37,313 nt of DNA from a virus. The notes under the pieces were generated by a model. The model worked only from the letters and a program-made list of their open reading frames with translations, had not been told where the DNA came from and made no database searches. The DNA lies in the IMG/VR virus record IMGVR_UViG_3300032313_001074, positions 1 through 37,313 of that record. One strand, written 5' to 3'. Made by a program: the position numbers and the translations under genes. Shown piece after piece: positions 1 through 7,773 of the stretch. The stretch's first letter is position 1, and each line of letters starts with the position of its first letter.

Positions 1-2070
1 AAGGTTCGCAATTGTCGCGTAAGTACTCGTAAGAGTTCCGCTAAGACTATTGATTCTCGCCAAGTTTGCGGAACCTGTCGAGGCGAGGTTCGTTATCGTG
101 GCGAAAGTGTTGTTAGAATAACCACTAAGGGTATTGATCTTCGTGTTTAATGTCGAACCTGTTGTCGCAAGATTTGTTATTGTAGTTGAAACTATTCCGC
201 TTAAAGTATCTAATTCGCTTTGACTAGCCCAACTACCATCTGGAATCCCAGTTAGTACAGGATTGCCGCTAAGATATATATTTCCATCAACACGCAAATT
301 CCCACCACTTATATGAGCTTTTTCTTGTGGAAAAAGAGTTCCAATACCAAGTCTACTATCGGGAACTTCGGAAATAATATTATGATAACCTAAACGAAGG
401 TATGGACCTTTAGAGAATACATTCGAAAACCCTTGTCCAGTTTGATAAAAAATAATAGAATCCTGACTAAAAGATGTAGGTACATCATAATTAATAGATG
501 GACCAAATATTCCAGTATTATCGGTATTTCTAAAAGAAACAACATCTTGAACATATCCCCCAATAAAAGTACTTTTTATATTAATGTCGGTAGGACTTTG
601 AAATGTACCTAAAGTAATACCACTTTTATTGCCGAAGACATCCGTACCATATACTCCACCGTCATTATTAAAAATAGCCTTATCGGCAAAAGATTTTAAG
701 CCACTTACTGTTTGATCACCAATAGTAAAGACTATATTGCTATTGGGGGAATTAATATAACCGCTAAGATTGTTGATACTGGCCAAGTTTGCGGAACCTG
801 TCGCGGCGAGATTCGTGATTGTTGCAAAAGTATTGTTTGAATACCCACTAAGATTATCGATCTTCGTGTTAAGTATTGAACCAGTGGATTGTAAATTTAT
901 AATAGTTGCATATTTTCCATCAACGAATCCACTGTAATTAGTAATATCTTGAAAAGAAGCAATATCATTTAAAATTGATAAATCATCGCTTCTCCTTGCG
1001 ACACCAAACTTAAATTTTTTAGAATGATCAAACCCAATAATTGGCCCGTAATCGTTGACACCAGTAAGCCCAGAACCGGTAACAAAAAATATTCCACCAT
1101 CTACAGAACCGCCAGTTAAATTTAAAAGTAGATACGAACTTTCAATAAAATTATTTTGAACAGTTGCTATGAATTCTGTTCCGGTAACATATAAATCATG
1201 TATATAAACAGAGTTATTGAAATATTTTGTTCCTAATATATTCTGATCCCCATATGTTAATACTGAAACTCCACTTAGATTATTAATTTTAGTATTGAGT
1301 GTAGATCCAGTAGTAGCCAAGTTTGTGGAAAGTGTCGAACCTGTTGTCGCAAGGTTTACAATCGTTGCAAAAGTATTATTCGAGTAACCGCTAAGACTAT
1401 TAATTCTCGCCAAGTTTGCCGCACCTGTTGCGGCGAGGTTCGTGATTGTGGCAAAAGTATTATTCGAGTAACCGCTAAGACTATTAATTCTCGCCAAGTT
1501 TGCCGCACCTGTTGCGGCCAGGTTCGTGATTGTGGCGAAAGTATTATTAGAATACCCGCTAAGACTATTAATTCTCGCCAAGTTTGCCGCACCTGTTGCG
1601 GCGAGGTTCGTGATTGTGGCGAAAGTATTATTAGAATAACCGCTGAGATTATCGATCTTTGTGTTTAGCGTCGAACCTGTGGCGGCAAGGTTTTGTGGTG
1701 TAGCAGCCTCACCGCTTAACACAACTTGTGTATCATTAACAGTTAAGCGTTCGGAAAAATTAACTCTTCTACCAGTAAACTGTACGGCATCTAAAGTACC
1801 ACGATCATCAACTATTTGAAAACTTAAAATATTATCATCGTAAAAACTAATTTTACTTGGTTGATCAATGGTTTGTCCGCCCAATATTAATTCTTGACCT
1901 ATGTTTTCTTGAATTTGTAATACTGCGTTTATATTGACGTTATCGGTAAAAGTTTTAACGCCATTAATTGTTTGATCGCCAGTATTATATACTAAATTTG
2001 GCGCTTCTACAGAAGAAGAAAAAACCCCCGAAGCCCCCAATATTTTTTTAACTTTAAAAGTATTTGCCAT
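1..2070 (-). CDS. Large repetitive tail fibre / adhesin protein, 3' end outside window
   Basis: Open reading frame from the ATG at 2070 that stays open to the left edge (690 codons seen), so the C-terminus is missing. The N-terminus begins MANTFKVKKILGASG and soon has a DQTINGVKTF motif, which recurs as DQTVSGLKSF; this motif type is common in phage fibre proteins. Much of the rest consists of 28-residue repeats of the type ARINSLSGYSNNTFATITNLA, predicted to form a long trimeric shaft. It heads a minus-strand group of fibre genes and shares repeats with the gene at 2173-3093. The role (receptor-binding shaft) is inferred from composition and context. Confidence 0.8.
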   Translation of the reverse strand, partial: MANTFKVKKILGASGVFSSSVEAPNLVYNTGDQTINGVKTFTDNVNINAVLQIQENIGQELILGGQTIDQPSKISFYDDNILSFQIVDDRGTLDAVQFTGRRVNFSERLTVNDTQVVLSGEAATPQNLAATGSTLNTKIDNLSGYSNNTFATITNLAATGAANLARINSLSGYSNNTFATITNLAATGAANLARINSLSGYSNNTFATITNLAATGAANLARINSLSGYSNNTFATIVNLATTGSTLSTNLATTGSTLNTKINNLSGVSVLTYGDQNILGTKYFNNSVYIHDLYVTGTEFIATVQNNFIESSYLLLNLTGGSVDGGIFFVTGSGLTGVNDYGPIIGFDHSKKFKFGVARRSDDLSILNDIASFQDITNYSGFVDGKYATIINLQSTGSILNTKIDNLSGYSNNTFATITNLAATGSANLASINNLSGYINSPNSNIVFTIGDQTVSGLKSFADKAIFNNDGGVYGTDVFGNKSGITLGTFQSPTDINIKSTFIGGYVQDVVSFRNTDNTGIFGPSINYDVPTSFSQDSIIFYQTGQGFSNVFSKGPYLRLGYHNIISEVPDSRLGIGTLFPQEKAHISGGNLRVDGNIYLSGNPVLTGIPDGSWASQSELDTLSGIVSTTITNLATTGSTLNTKINTLSGYSNNTFATITNLASTGSANLARINSLSGTLTSTYATIANL
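1340..1660. repeat. 84-bp tandem repeats inside the fibre gene
   Basis: At least four near-identical units with a period of exactly 84 bp (28 codons); equivalent bases lie at 1390, 1474, 1558 and 1642. Each unit encodes one ARINSLSG...NLAATG shaft repeat. Diverged copies occur near 1-180 and 780-890. Confidence 0.9.
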
Positions 2071-2082
2071 GATAGTATTCTG

Positions 2083-2104
2083 TTAGTCAATTTTACTTGA
2101 CTAA
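2083..2104. other. Inverted repeat between two fibre genes
   Basis: TTAGTCAA and TTGACTAA form a perfect 8-bp stem around a 6-nt loop in the gap between the fibre genes. There is no clear T-run on the minus strand, so a terminator role is uncertain; it may be a weak attenuator or RNA-processing hairpin. Confidence 0.4.
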
Positions 2105-2136
2105 ACTGTTATTTTTCAATAATCTAGTAGTATATT

Positions 2137-2163
2137 TATTATACACTACAGATACTATTACAC
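2137..2163 (-). promoter_or_regulatory. Candidate late promoter boxes for fibre gene 1
   Basis: Read on the minus strand, GTGTAATA (2156-2163) is followed by GTGTATAATA (2137-2146). Both match the box found before other late genes, but here they lie 67-86 nt upstream of the ATG. Confidence 0.45.
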
Positions 2164-2172
2164 AAATTTTTA

Positions 2173-3093
2173 TTAAACGCTTGCGAATACGTTTAATTTA
2201 TTTCCAGCTTCGAAAAGAACGTCTGAAAATTCGGCGGTAAATCCATTCGTAGTACGATTTTTCACTGCAACCATATAAGCAACATCAGTAGATGGTTCGA
2301 ATGTAACTTGAACAGAGTTTGGCGTAGAAGCAAAGGCAACTGGGAATGTAATTCCGGTAGACTCAACGTTGATAGGAAGATTTACGATAAACTGCTGCTG
2401 AGTTGCTTTCTGAACGTAGTCACTAGTAAGAGTGCCACTGAGGCTATTAATACGGGTGTTTAACGTCGAACCTGTTGTCGCAAGGTTATTTGCTACAGTG
2501 GTAACGCTTGCGTCTGTAGCGTAAACACTGTCGAGGTTATTAATCTGAGCCTGTAGATTCGAACCTGTCGAGGCAAGATTCTCAATTGTCGCGTAAGTAG
2601 TAGTAAGAGTTCCGCTAAGACTGTTGATTCTCGCCAAGTTCGCCGCTCCTGTCGAAGCGAGATTTGTAGCGAGCGTAGAACCTGTTGTCGCAAGGTTATT
2701 TGCTACAGTGGTAACGCTTGCGTCTGTAGCGTAAACACTGTCGAGGTTATTAATCTGAGCCTGTAGATTCGAACCTGTCGCCGCGAGATTTGTAGCGAGC
2801 GTCGAACCTGTTGTCGCAAGATTCGTCGCAACCGTATTAATACCAGTCTGTAGCGCCCCACTAACGGCAGTCAACTGTGCATCTGTTGCAAATTGGGTAT
2901 CAAGATTGTTTACAAAACTTTGAAAAGTGCCACTAAACGCATCAATCTTAGTGTTCAAAATACCGCTAGCAGTAGATAATTCGCTAAAATACGCAACTCC
3001 ACTGCTGTTTAAAGTTAACCTTGTTTGCCCGTCAACAGATTGTGGAAGAAGATTGTACCCACTAAGGCGAATATGTTTAAATGCACTAATCAT
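2173..3093 (-). CDS. Repetitive tail fibre protein with C-terminal beta domain
   Basis: 306 residues. The middle is built of degenerate coiled or beta repeats (SGTL, NLATTGSTL, LQAQINNLDSVYATDASV), typical of phage fibre shafts. The last 75 residues or so form a separate domain with the pattern FPVAFASTPNSVQVTFEP...NGFTAEFSDVL, which is clearly related to the C-terminus of the next gene upstream (3115-3648); this suggests duplicated tip or attachment domains. It contains a 103-bp exact DNA repeat, so its length can vary by recombination. A candidate late promoter lies 7 nt before the ATG. No enzyme motif is visible; the fibre role is inferred. Confidence 0.8.
   Translation of the reverse strand: MISAFKHIRLSGYNLLPQSVDGQTRLTLNSSGVAYFSELSTASGILNTKIDAFSGTFQSFVNNLDTQFATDAQLTAVSGALQTGINTVATNLATTGSTLATNLAATGSNLQAQINNLDSVYATDASVTTVANNLATTGSTLATNLASTGAANLARINSLSGTLTTTYATIENLASTGSNLQAQINNLDSVYATDASVTTVANNLATTGSTLNTRINSLSGTLTSDYVQKATQQQFIVNLPINVESTGITFPVAFASTPNSVQVTFEPSTDVAYMVAVKNRTTNGFTAEFSDVLFEAGNKLNVFASV
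2468..2780. repeat. Exact 103-bp direct repeat, period 210 bp
   Basis: Positions 2468-2570 and 2678-2780 are identical over 103 bp and lie in the same reading frame of the fibre gene. The exact identity points to recent duplication or ongoing gene conversion. Confidence 0.85.
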
Positions 3094-3100
3094 ATATATT

Positions 3101-3108
3101 TATTACAC
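3101..3108 (-). promoter_or_regulatory. Candidate late promoter box GTGTAATA
   Basis: GTGTAATA on the minus strand, 7 nt before the ATG of the 2173-3093 fibre gene. At a normal -10 to start-site distance the transcript would begin at or next to the ATG. Confidence 0.55.
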
Positions 3109-3114
3109 AATAAT

Positions 3115-3648
3115 TTATTTTTTAACCTTTACTTTTAATAGATATCCAGAATTACTTAAAATATCACTGAAATTAGCACGGAACCCAGACTGTGTAATTT
3201 GTCCAAGAGTATAATTATATATAACATTATCAATAGTATTTTGGAAAGAACAGGTAACTGATGACGGGGAAGTATTAAGATTAAATGGGTATGTAAGAAA
3301 TGCGGTTTCCTCCCCAGATGGTAATTCGGCAGTAAATACTAAAATATTTTCTTCTTCAACGTAGCCGCTTAAAGAATTAATTTTATTATCAAGATTTTGA
3401 CCAGTTGCCGATAAACCGGAAATCGTAGCATACCCACTTACACCTAAATCTTCAGCAGTTAAGTTAACAAAACCAATCTTGCCATTTACGCTTTGAACTG
3501 GCGAAAAATATTCGGGGGTTTGTATAATAATTGGCTGTTCAAATTCTTGAACAGTAACAGTATCGATGTTAGAAAATACAACCGCACCAGATACGTTAAT
3601 TACCGGATCTGTTTCAATAATTAAATTGATATCTTCATCGAACCACAT
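3115..3648 (-). CDS. Fibre-associated protein with the shared C-terminal beta domain
   Basis: 177 residues. The N-terminal half is unrecognised and beta-rich. A short shaft-like stretch (SGYATISGLSATGQNLDNKINSL) leads into a C-terminal domain with the pattern TYPFNLNTSPSSVTCSF...SGFRANFSDIL, related to the end of the 2173-3093 protein. It starts 1 nt after the end of the 3650-3997 gene and so is co-transcribed with it. Probably a fibre-tip or baseplate-attachment component, inferred from the shared domain and neighbours. Confidence 0.7.
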   Translation of the reverse strand: MWFDEDINLIIETDPVINVSGAVVFSNIDTVTVQEFEQPIIIQTPEYFSPVQSVNGKIGFVNLTAEDLGVSGYATISGLSATGQNLDNKINSLSGYVEEENILVFTAELPSGEETAFLTYPFNLNTSPSSVTCSFQNTIDNVIYNYTLGQITQSGFRANFSDILSNSGYLLKVKVKK

Positions 3649-3649
3649 T

Positions 3650-3997
3650 TTATATTTGGGTTATGTCCCCTATAATTGGTAAATTGCCTTTTAAATAAGT
3701 TCTAGTGACCTGTCCCGAAGACACTTGAAAATCGTAAGAATATGTTTTAGGTGGCATTTGCATACAAGATCCTGGTTTTATATTTAATGTAACGCCACTC
3801 CCGCTAATCACCATAGAAGAATCTGCGGTAGACCAAGAAAGAATGGTTTGTAGCCCCATCGCCTCTTTTACTTCTAAATTACCACTTACGCCACCAAGAG
3901 ATATACCGATTCCAGAAGAATTAAAAAATTTAAATACTATTGGGCCATAACTGTCGCCCCGATATCCTGTTGGTAAATTATAAATTGCTGGAACCAT
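3650..3997 (-). CDS. Small beta-sandwich baseplate/fibre-type protein
   Basis: 115 residues. It starts with YNLPTGYRGDSYGPIVFKF and ends with YSYDFQVSSGQVTRTYLKGNLPI. The pattern (GD...GPI...F near the start, YDFQV...G...I near the end) resembles the N-terminal beta-sandwich domain of phage baseplate upper and fibre-connector proteins (BppU-like). No catalytic motif. It is first in an operon-like pair with 3115-3648, and a late promoter box lies 8 nt before its ATG. The family assignment is by pattern only. Confidence 0.65.
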   Translation of the reverse strand: MVPAIYNLPTGYRGDSYGPIVFKFFNSSGIGISLGGVSGNLEVKEAMGLQTILSWSTADSSMVISGSGVTLNIKPGSCMQMPPKTYSYDFQVSSGQVTRTYLKGNLPIIGDITQI

Positions 3998-4005
3998 AAT
4001 AATAT

Positions 4006-4013
4006 TATTACAC
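4006..4013 (-). promoter_or_regulatory. Candidate late promoter box GTGTAATA
   Basis: GTGTAATA on the minus strand, 8 nt upstream of the ATG at 3997; same arrangement as before 3093 and 16885. Confidence 0.55.
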
Positions 4014-4050
4014 TCTTTTACAAAAATTTAATTATTATAAATCCATTATT

Positions 4051-4968
4051 TTAACTTAAACTTAAAAATGGGTATAAAAATTGTACGGCTCCAGTGTTTA
4101 AACCCGAACCATCATCAAGATAACTATTATTTTCTCCAAAAAATATCATCATTGTACACGAATCTGCTTTACCCGTTGCACCATCATCATCTGGAGAATT
4201 TACGAATGTTGGAATTGCAACTTGATAATTTAAAAATTGCCATTGGTTGAATATAGAATATTGACTTCTGCTTTGTAGCACTTTAATTTTAATTATTGGT
4301 TGTCCAATCCATTGTTTATAAGGTTCGTATGTTTTGGATGCATCGTAAGTATTTAGATATTGATAAGAATTGGAAAACCCAGGTATAACATTTACGGGGG
4401 TAAAGGCTGTAGGTCCTTCACCGTGTACTAATGAATAATTAAAATAACTTTTCCGAGAACCTTTTGTAAAAAATAGGGCGATTCCACCAAAGTTTAATGG
4501 TCTCAAAGGATCTTGACTAAGAACTTTATAAAAACACCCAAAATTAACATATGTTTGCGTAGTAATCGAAACTGTTGAACTTATGTGAAACAAACTCCAA
4601 TCGTAAGTAGGATATTCGGTTAGGGGACTTAAAGTGTTTGCGGTAACGCTTGTTACAATAGGACTACCTAAACTTGAACCAAAACTGGCGGCTTTCAAAG
4701 AGTGAATTCTTCCGCCGCCATCGGCAATTTCTTCGTCACCTCCATCTGCTTTTAAATAATATTTTAAAAATAGATTATAATATGAAGAATATTGTGTCCA
4801 ACCATTTGGGCTACTTTCCGTCCAATAAGGTATACCAGCGTTAGTTGGTAAGTTCCTAAATTCATGATAAGGAGATAGGGAGTTATTATCCCGTATCTCT
4901 CTTGGAAGGTACGGAAAAGATTTGTGACTATTTACAAAACCAGCCGATATTGATGGAGAGATAATCAT
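4051..4968 (-). CDS. Virion-associated protein of unknown fold (adhesin candidate)
   Basis: 305 residues, unrecognised. Rich in aromatic residues, Ser, Thr and Gly with few charges (for example YWTESSPNGWTQYSSYYNLFLKYY), as in secreted or virion-surface beta-rich proteins. Its ATG overlaps the end of the 4965-5816 gene by 4 nt (ATGA), so the two are translationally coupled and probably act together. Position in the fibre operon suggests an adhesin or tip protein; this is inference only. Confidence 0.65.
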   Translation of the reverse strand: MIISPSISAGFVNSHKSFPYLPREIRDNNSLSPYHEFRNLPTNAGIPYWTESSPNGWTQYSSYYNLFLKYYLKADGGDEEIADGGGRIHSLKAASFGSSLGSPIVTSVTANTLSPLTEYPTYDWSLFHISSTVSITTQTYVNFGCFYKVLSQDPLRPLNFGGIALFFTKGSRKSYFNYSLVHGEGPTAFTPVNVIPGFSNSYQYLNTYDASKTYEPYKQWIGQPIIKIKVLQSRSQYSIFNQWQFLNYQVAIPTFVNSPDDDGATGKADSCTMMIFFGENNSYLDDGSGLNTGAVQFLYPFLSLS

Positions 4969-5816
4969 GTAGAAGTATTGCCATACATTATATATCCATT
5001 GTTTCCAGTGTGAAGCAATGAAATTGTAGCAAACTGCCCAGCAGTTCGATATTGATTATTGTAACTACTAATTTGAATTCCAACCCCAGATCCCGTAATT
5101 TGGATTTGTCCAGCCCCAACTTGTATAATTGAAGTATTAAAACCAGAGATGTTTCCACTCGTTAATGTACCAGTAATTAACGTAGAAGAATTAGCCATAA
5201 TTATTTTTGTATTAAGTCCAGATATATTAAAATTATTTACTACGTTAGTAATTTCTGGCGTAAAATTTACTAATTTTGATCCTTGTAAATCTATACCACT
5301 ATTAAATATTACGCTATTAGCGAAAGTTTTTACGCCGCTAATTGTTTGATCTCCAGTAGTCATTACAGAGACTGCATTTCCAACGCGAATTGGGGAACTT
5401 GCACGCCAATTACCAGATAAAATTCTATTCGTCCAATCTAAACTTGCATATTGATAATCCTGGGGTACTACTGTTGCCCCTACAGTTAAATAACCTTTTT
5501 TATTAGCAATGCCGCCTCCTTCAAAAACAATACCGTAACCATGTACTGATGGAATTGTACCACCCCTGGTGAAAGAAACCGAATCTCCAGATCCACTTGA
5601 AATATTTATCCTTAAACCAAGATCTAAACTACCAGAACCTTGACCGTAAAAAATAGAATTTCGAAAGGTTTTATTTCCGCTAATTGTTTGGTTGCCTGTA
5701 GTCAAAACAGCAAGATCAACCGAAGCATTAGAAGCAAAATATCCGCTACCATACTGACCCACAAGATCAGTAATATCCGGATGCAATTGATTTTTTCTAA
5801 TTAAACTTCTACTCAT
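4965..5816 (-). CDS. Fibre/adhesin protein with NQTISG-KTF repeats
   Basis: 283 residues. The N-terminus (RKNQLHPDITDLVGQYGSGYF) looks like a virion-attachment segment. Two copies of the phage-fibre motif follow: LTTGNQTISGNKTF near residue 40 and MTTGDQTISGVKTF near residue 150. Late regions are beta-rich (ITNVVNNFNISGLNTKIIM). The related DQTINGVKTF motif opens the large fibre at 1-2070, so the proteins share a module. It begins 1 nt after the portal gene ends and overlaps the next gene by 4 nt, so all lie in one minus-strand operon. Confidence 0.75.
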   Translation of the reverse strand: MSRSLIRKNQLHPDITDLVGQYGSGYFASNASVDLAVLTTGNQTISGNKTFRNSIFYGQGSGSLDLGLRINISSGSGDSVSFTRGGTIPSVHGYGIVFEGGGIANKKGYLTVGATVVPQDYQYASLDWTNRILSGNWRASSPIRVGNAVSVMTTGDQTISGVKTFANSVIFNSGIDLQGSKLVNFTPEITNVVNNFNISGLNTKIIMANSSTLITGTLTSGNISGFNTSIIQVGAGQIQITGSGVGIQISSYNNQYRTAGQFATISLLHTGNNGYIMYGNTST

Positions 5817-5817
5817 A

Positions 5818-7731
5818 TTATTCTAATTGGCTATGATACAATAAAATTGCAGTCTTATAATCTAGTCCATATTCGGCGGCAATTTCATTAATTCTTTCCA
5901 TATTTACACTTACTTGAACTGGTTTATTAATATAATCGTTGATTTTATTTAACCATTCTTTTGGAACTTCATTGGTTGCAATTGTTTCAGCAATTGTCTC
6001 GATAATTTCTTTTTGTTCTTTTGTAAGTCTTTTACGATTGTATTTTTCTTTTAAAGCCGTTTCTACGCCGACAACGAGGTTATCAAACTTAACTAAATTT
6101 TTAGCAACAAGGTCTGCATTAATTTTAGGTTTTGGCTCTGATGCTTTTACAGCGGTAGGAGTTGATCTTGGGGCCTTTGTTGTTTGTGGAGTTCCTGTTC
6201 CAGCAGGGCGACCCGTTGACTGTTGTTGAGGTTTATTTAATAGAGGCTGATACAAACCATCATCTTGAAGTTTTTGAAACCCTTTTTGAGATTCTACGCT
6301 TTCTTCTGGCAGGGGTAACCTTCCAGTGTCTATAGCTGTAATCCCCTCTTCTGGAGTAAGGACTCCAAGTTCGATCAGTCTTGAATAAACGCGCGTTAAG
6401 TTTGCATCGCTCTTAAAGTCAGCATCCTTGAAACGTGCTGTTGGCAAGTTTTTAAAACCAAGATTCCTCCCAATTTTTTTCATCTCTGGCATTAAAAAGT
6501 CGTGCATGAAAGTTTCACGCGCATGTTTTAAACGAGATAAGAATACTTCAATTTTTGTATTAGTATTGGCGTATTTTTCTTCTCCGAAAAGAACATTGTT
6601 AAGACCGTAACGAATATCACGATCTACAACTTCATATTTTTTAGGATCTAAAATACTACTAATCTCTGGAATGATAAATTTAATATTTGTAGTATAGTCA
6701 GTAACCAAAATACGTCCAACACTTTCGTTTTCAAATATTTTTCTCAGTGTTCCAATTTGGTCTTTGGTAGGCATACCAACTTCATCATTTCCCATCGTAA
6801 CTAGCAACACCGTTTGCTGTATTGTGCGACTAATGGCCATATCCATATTTTTAAGCTCTTGCTTATAATTGATATCTTCAAGAACTGGAAAGCCCATTGG
6901 CACACTAAACGGTTCATAGTCTTGTTTTTTATAAAAAATAGGTACAAATCTTTCTGGTTCTAGTTCAAAGATCATATACTGGTTTGACTGTGTGATACTA
7001 CTTGTATTTTTTAAATCTTTTAAATTCTTTACTTTTTGAGCAAGCTCTTTGTCCTGATCATTATCTGGATTAGTTAAAATTTGCATTTCAAAATCATTCA
7101 ATACTTTTACATATTGTGGAGTTACAAATGAAGCCGAACCAATAGCTTGAATATCTGCAGGATTTAAAATAATATATCTAACTGGGATCTCTCCAGCGCG
7201 AGCTTCTGTTGTGATCAAATCAGAAAGAACTCTCATGTCCTGTTTTGTAAATTGGGCGTTTAATTTATAAAGAAATACATTTCCACTACGGAAAAATTCT
7301 CTGAAGAACATGTCCTGTAAACGCCATAAGTTTACCCTATCGGCCCATGCTTGAAAAAACTTGCGAGACTGTTCATTCCCGCCAGTAAAATAAATTGGCG
7401 AACAACTAAATTCGGTCATTAAGTCTATAGTATTTCTAAAAATAGAAAAATTGTAATAAGCTTTTTGGCAAAGAATAATAGTATCTTTAATGCTTATATT
7501 AGAAGTATATTTACCATACCCACCGCCATAGATAAAAGGAATAACGCCGCCTTCAATATTTTTATATTTATCAGTTCTAGAAATCGTTGAAGATCTGTTC
7601 CTTCTTACGGAGGTGTTCACCTCTCCTCGGCTAGCTTTGACTTCTATAGTGTCTTTTGACTTTATAGATCCTTCAATTACCTGCGGTTCTGGGAATTTAA
7701 TATTTTTATTATTATTGTTGTTACTCGCCAT
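5818..7731 (-). CDS. Portal protein
   Basis: 637 residues. It would form the dodecameric ring at the capsid vertex through which DNA is packaged and ejected. Recognised by overall pattern and place beside the terminase: an N-terminal low-complexity segment (NNNNN), a region with IFRNTIDLMTEF and FFREFFRSGNVFLYKL, a central stretch with MDMAISRTIQQTVLLVTMGND, and a late PEEGITAIDTGRLPLPEE. The C-terminal 130 residues are rich in Pro, Gln and Lys, followed by a helical tail. Size fits myovirus portals. No single motif is diagnostic, so the call rests on pattern and context. Confidence 0.8.
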   Translation of the reverse strand: MASNNNNNKNIKFPEPQVIEGSIKSKDTIEVKASRGEVNTSVRRNRSSTISRTDKYKNIEGGVIPFIYGGGYGKYTSNISIKDTIILCQKAYYNFSIFRNTIDLMTEFSCSPIYFTGGNEQSRKFFQAWADRVNLWRLQDMFFREFFRSGNVFLYKLNAQFTKQDMRVLSDLITTEARAGEIPVRYIILNPADIQAIGSASFVTPQYVKVLNDFEMQILTNPDNDQDKELAQKVKNLKDLKNTSSITQSNQYMIFELEPERFVPIFYKKQDYEPFSVPMGFPVLEDINYKQELKNMDMAISRTIQQTVLLVTMGNDEVGMPTKDQIGTLRKIFENESVGRILVTDYTTNIKFIIPEISSILDPKKYEVVDRDIRYGLNNVLFGEEKYANTNTKIEVFLSRLKHARETFMHDFLMPEMKKIGRNLGFKNLPTARFKDADFKSDANLTRVYSRLIELGVLTPEEGITAIDTGRLPLPEESVESQKGFQKLQDDGLYQPLLNKPQQQSTGRPAGTGTPQTTKAPRSTPTAVKASEPKPKINADLVAKNLVKFDNLVVGVETALKEKYNRKRLTKEQKEIIETIAETIATNEVPKEWLNKINDYINKPVQVSVNMERINEIAAEYGLDYKTAILLYHSQLE

Positions 7732-7748
7732 AACTTATTATAACAGTC

Positions 7749-7756
7749 TATTACAC
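7749..7756 (-). promoter_or_regulatory. Candidate late promoter box GTGTAATA
   Basis: GTGTAATA on the minus strand in the 42-bp gap between terminase and portal genes, 17 nt before the portal ATG. A second AT-rich block (TTATAATAAG) lies nearer the start. Confidence 0.45.
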
Positions 7757-7773
7757 CGAAATCTGATATTTTA

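Noticed and set aside
1356-1592. Minus-strand frame of 78 codons with RQTWRELIVLA repeats
   Set aside because: It is the shadow of the 84-bp repeats in the large fibre gene, which is open in another frame through the whole region.
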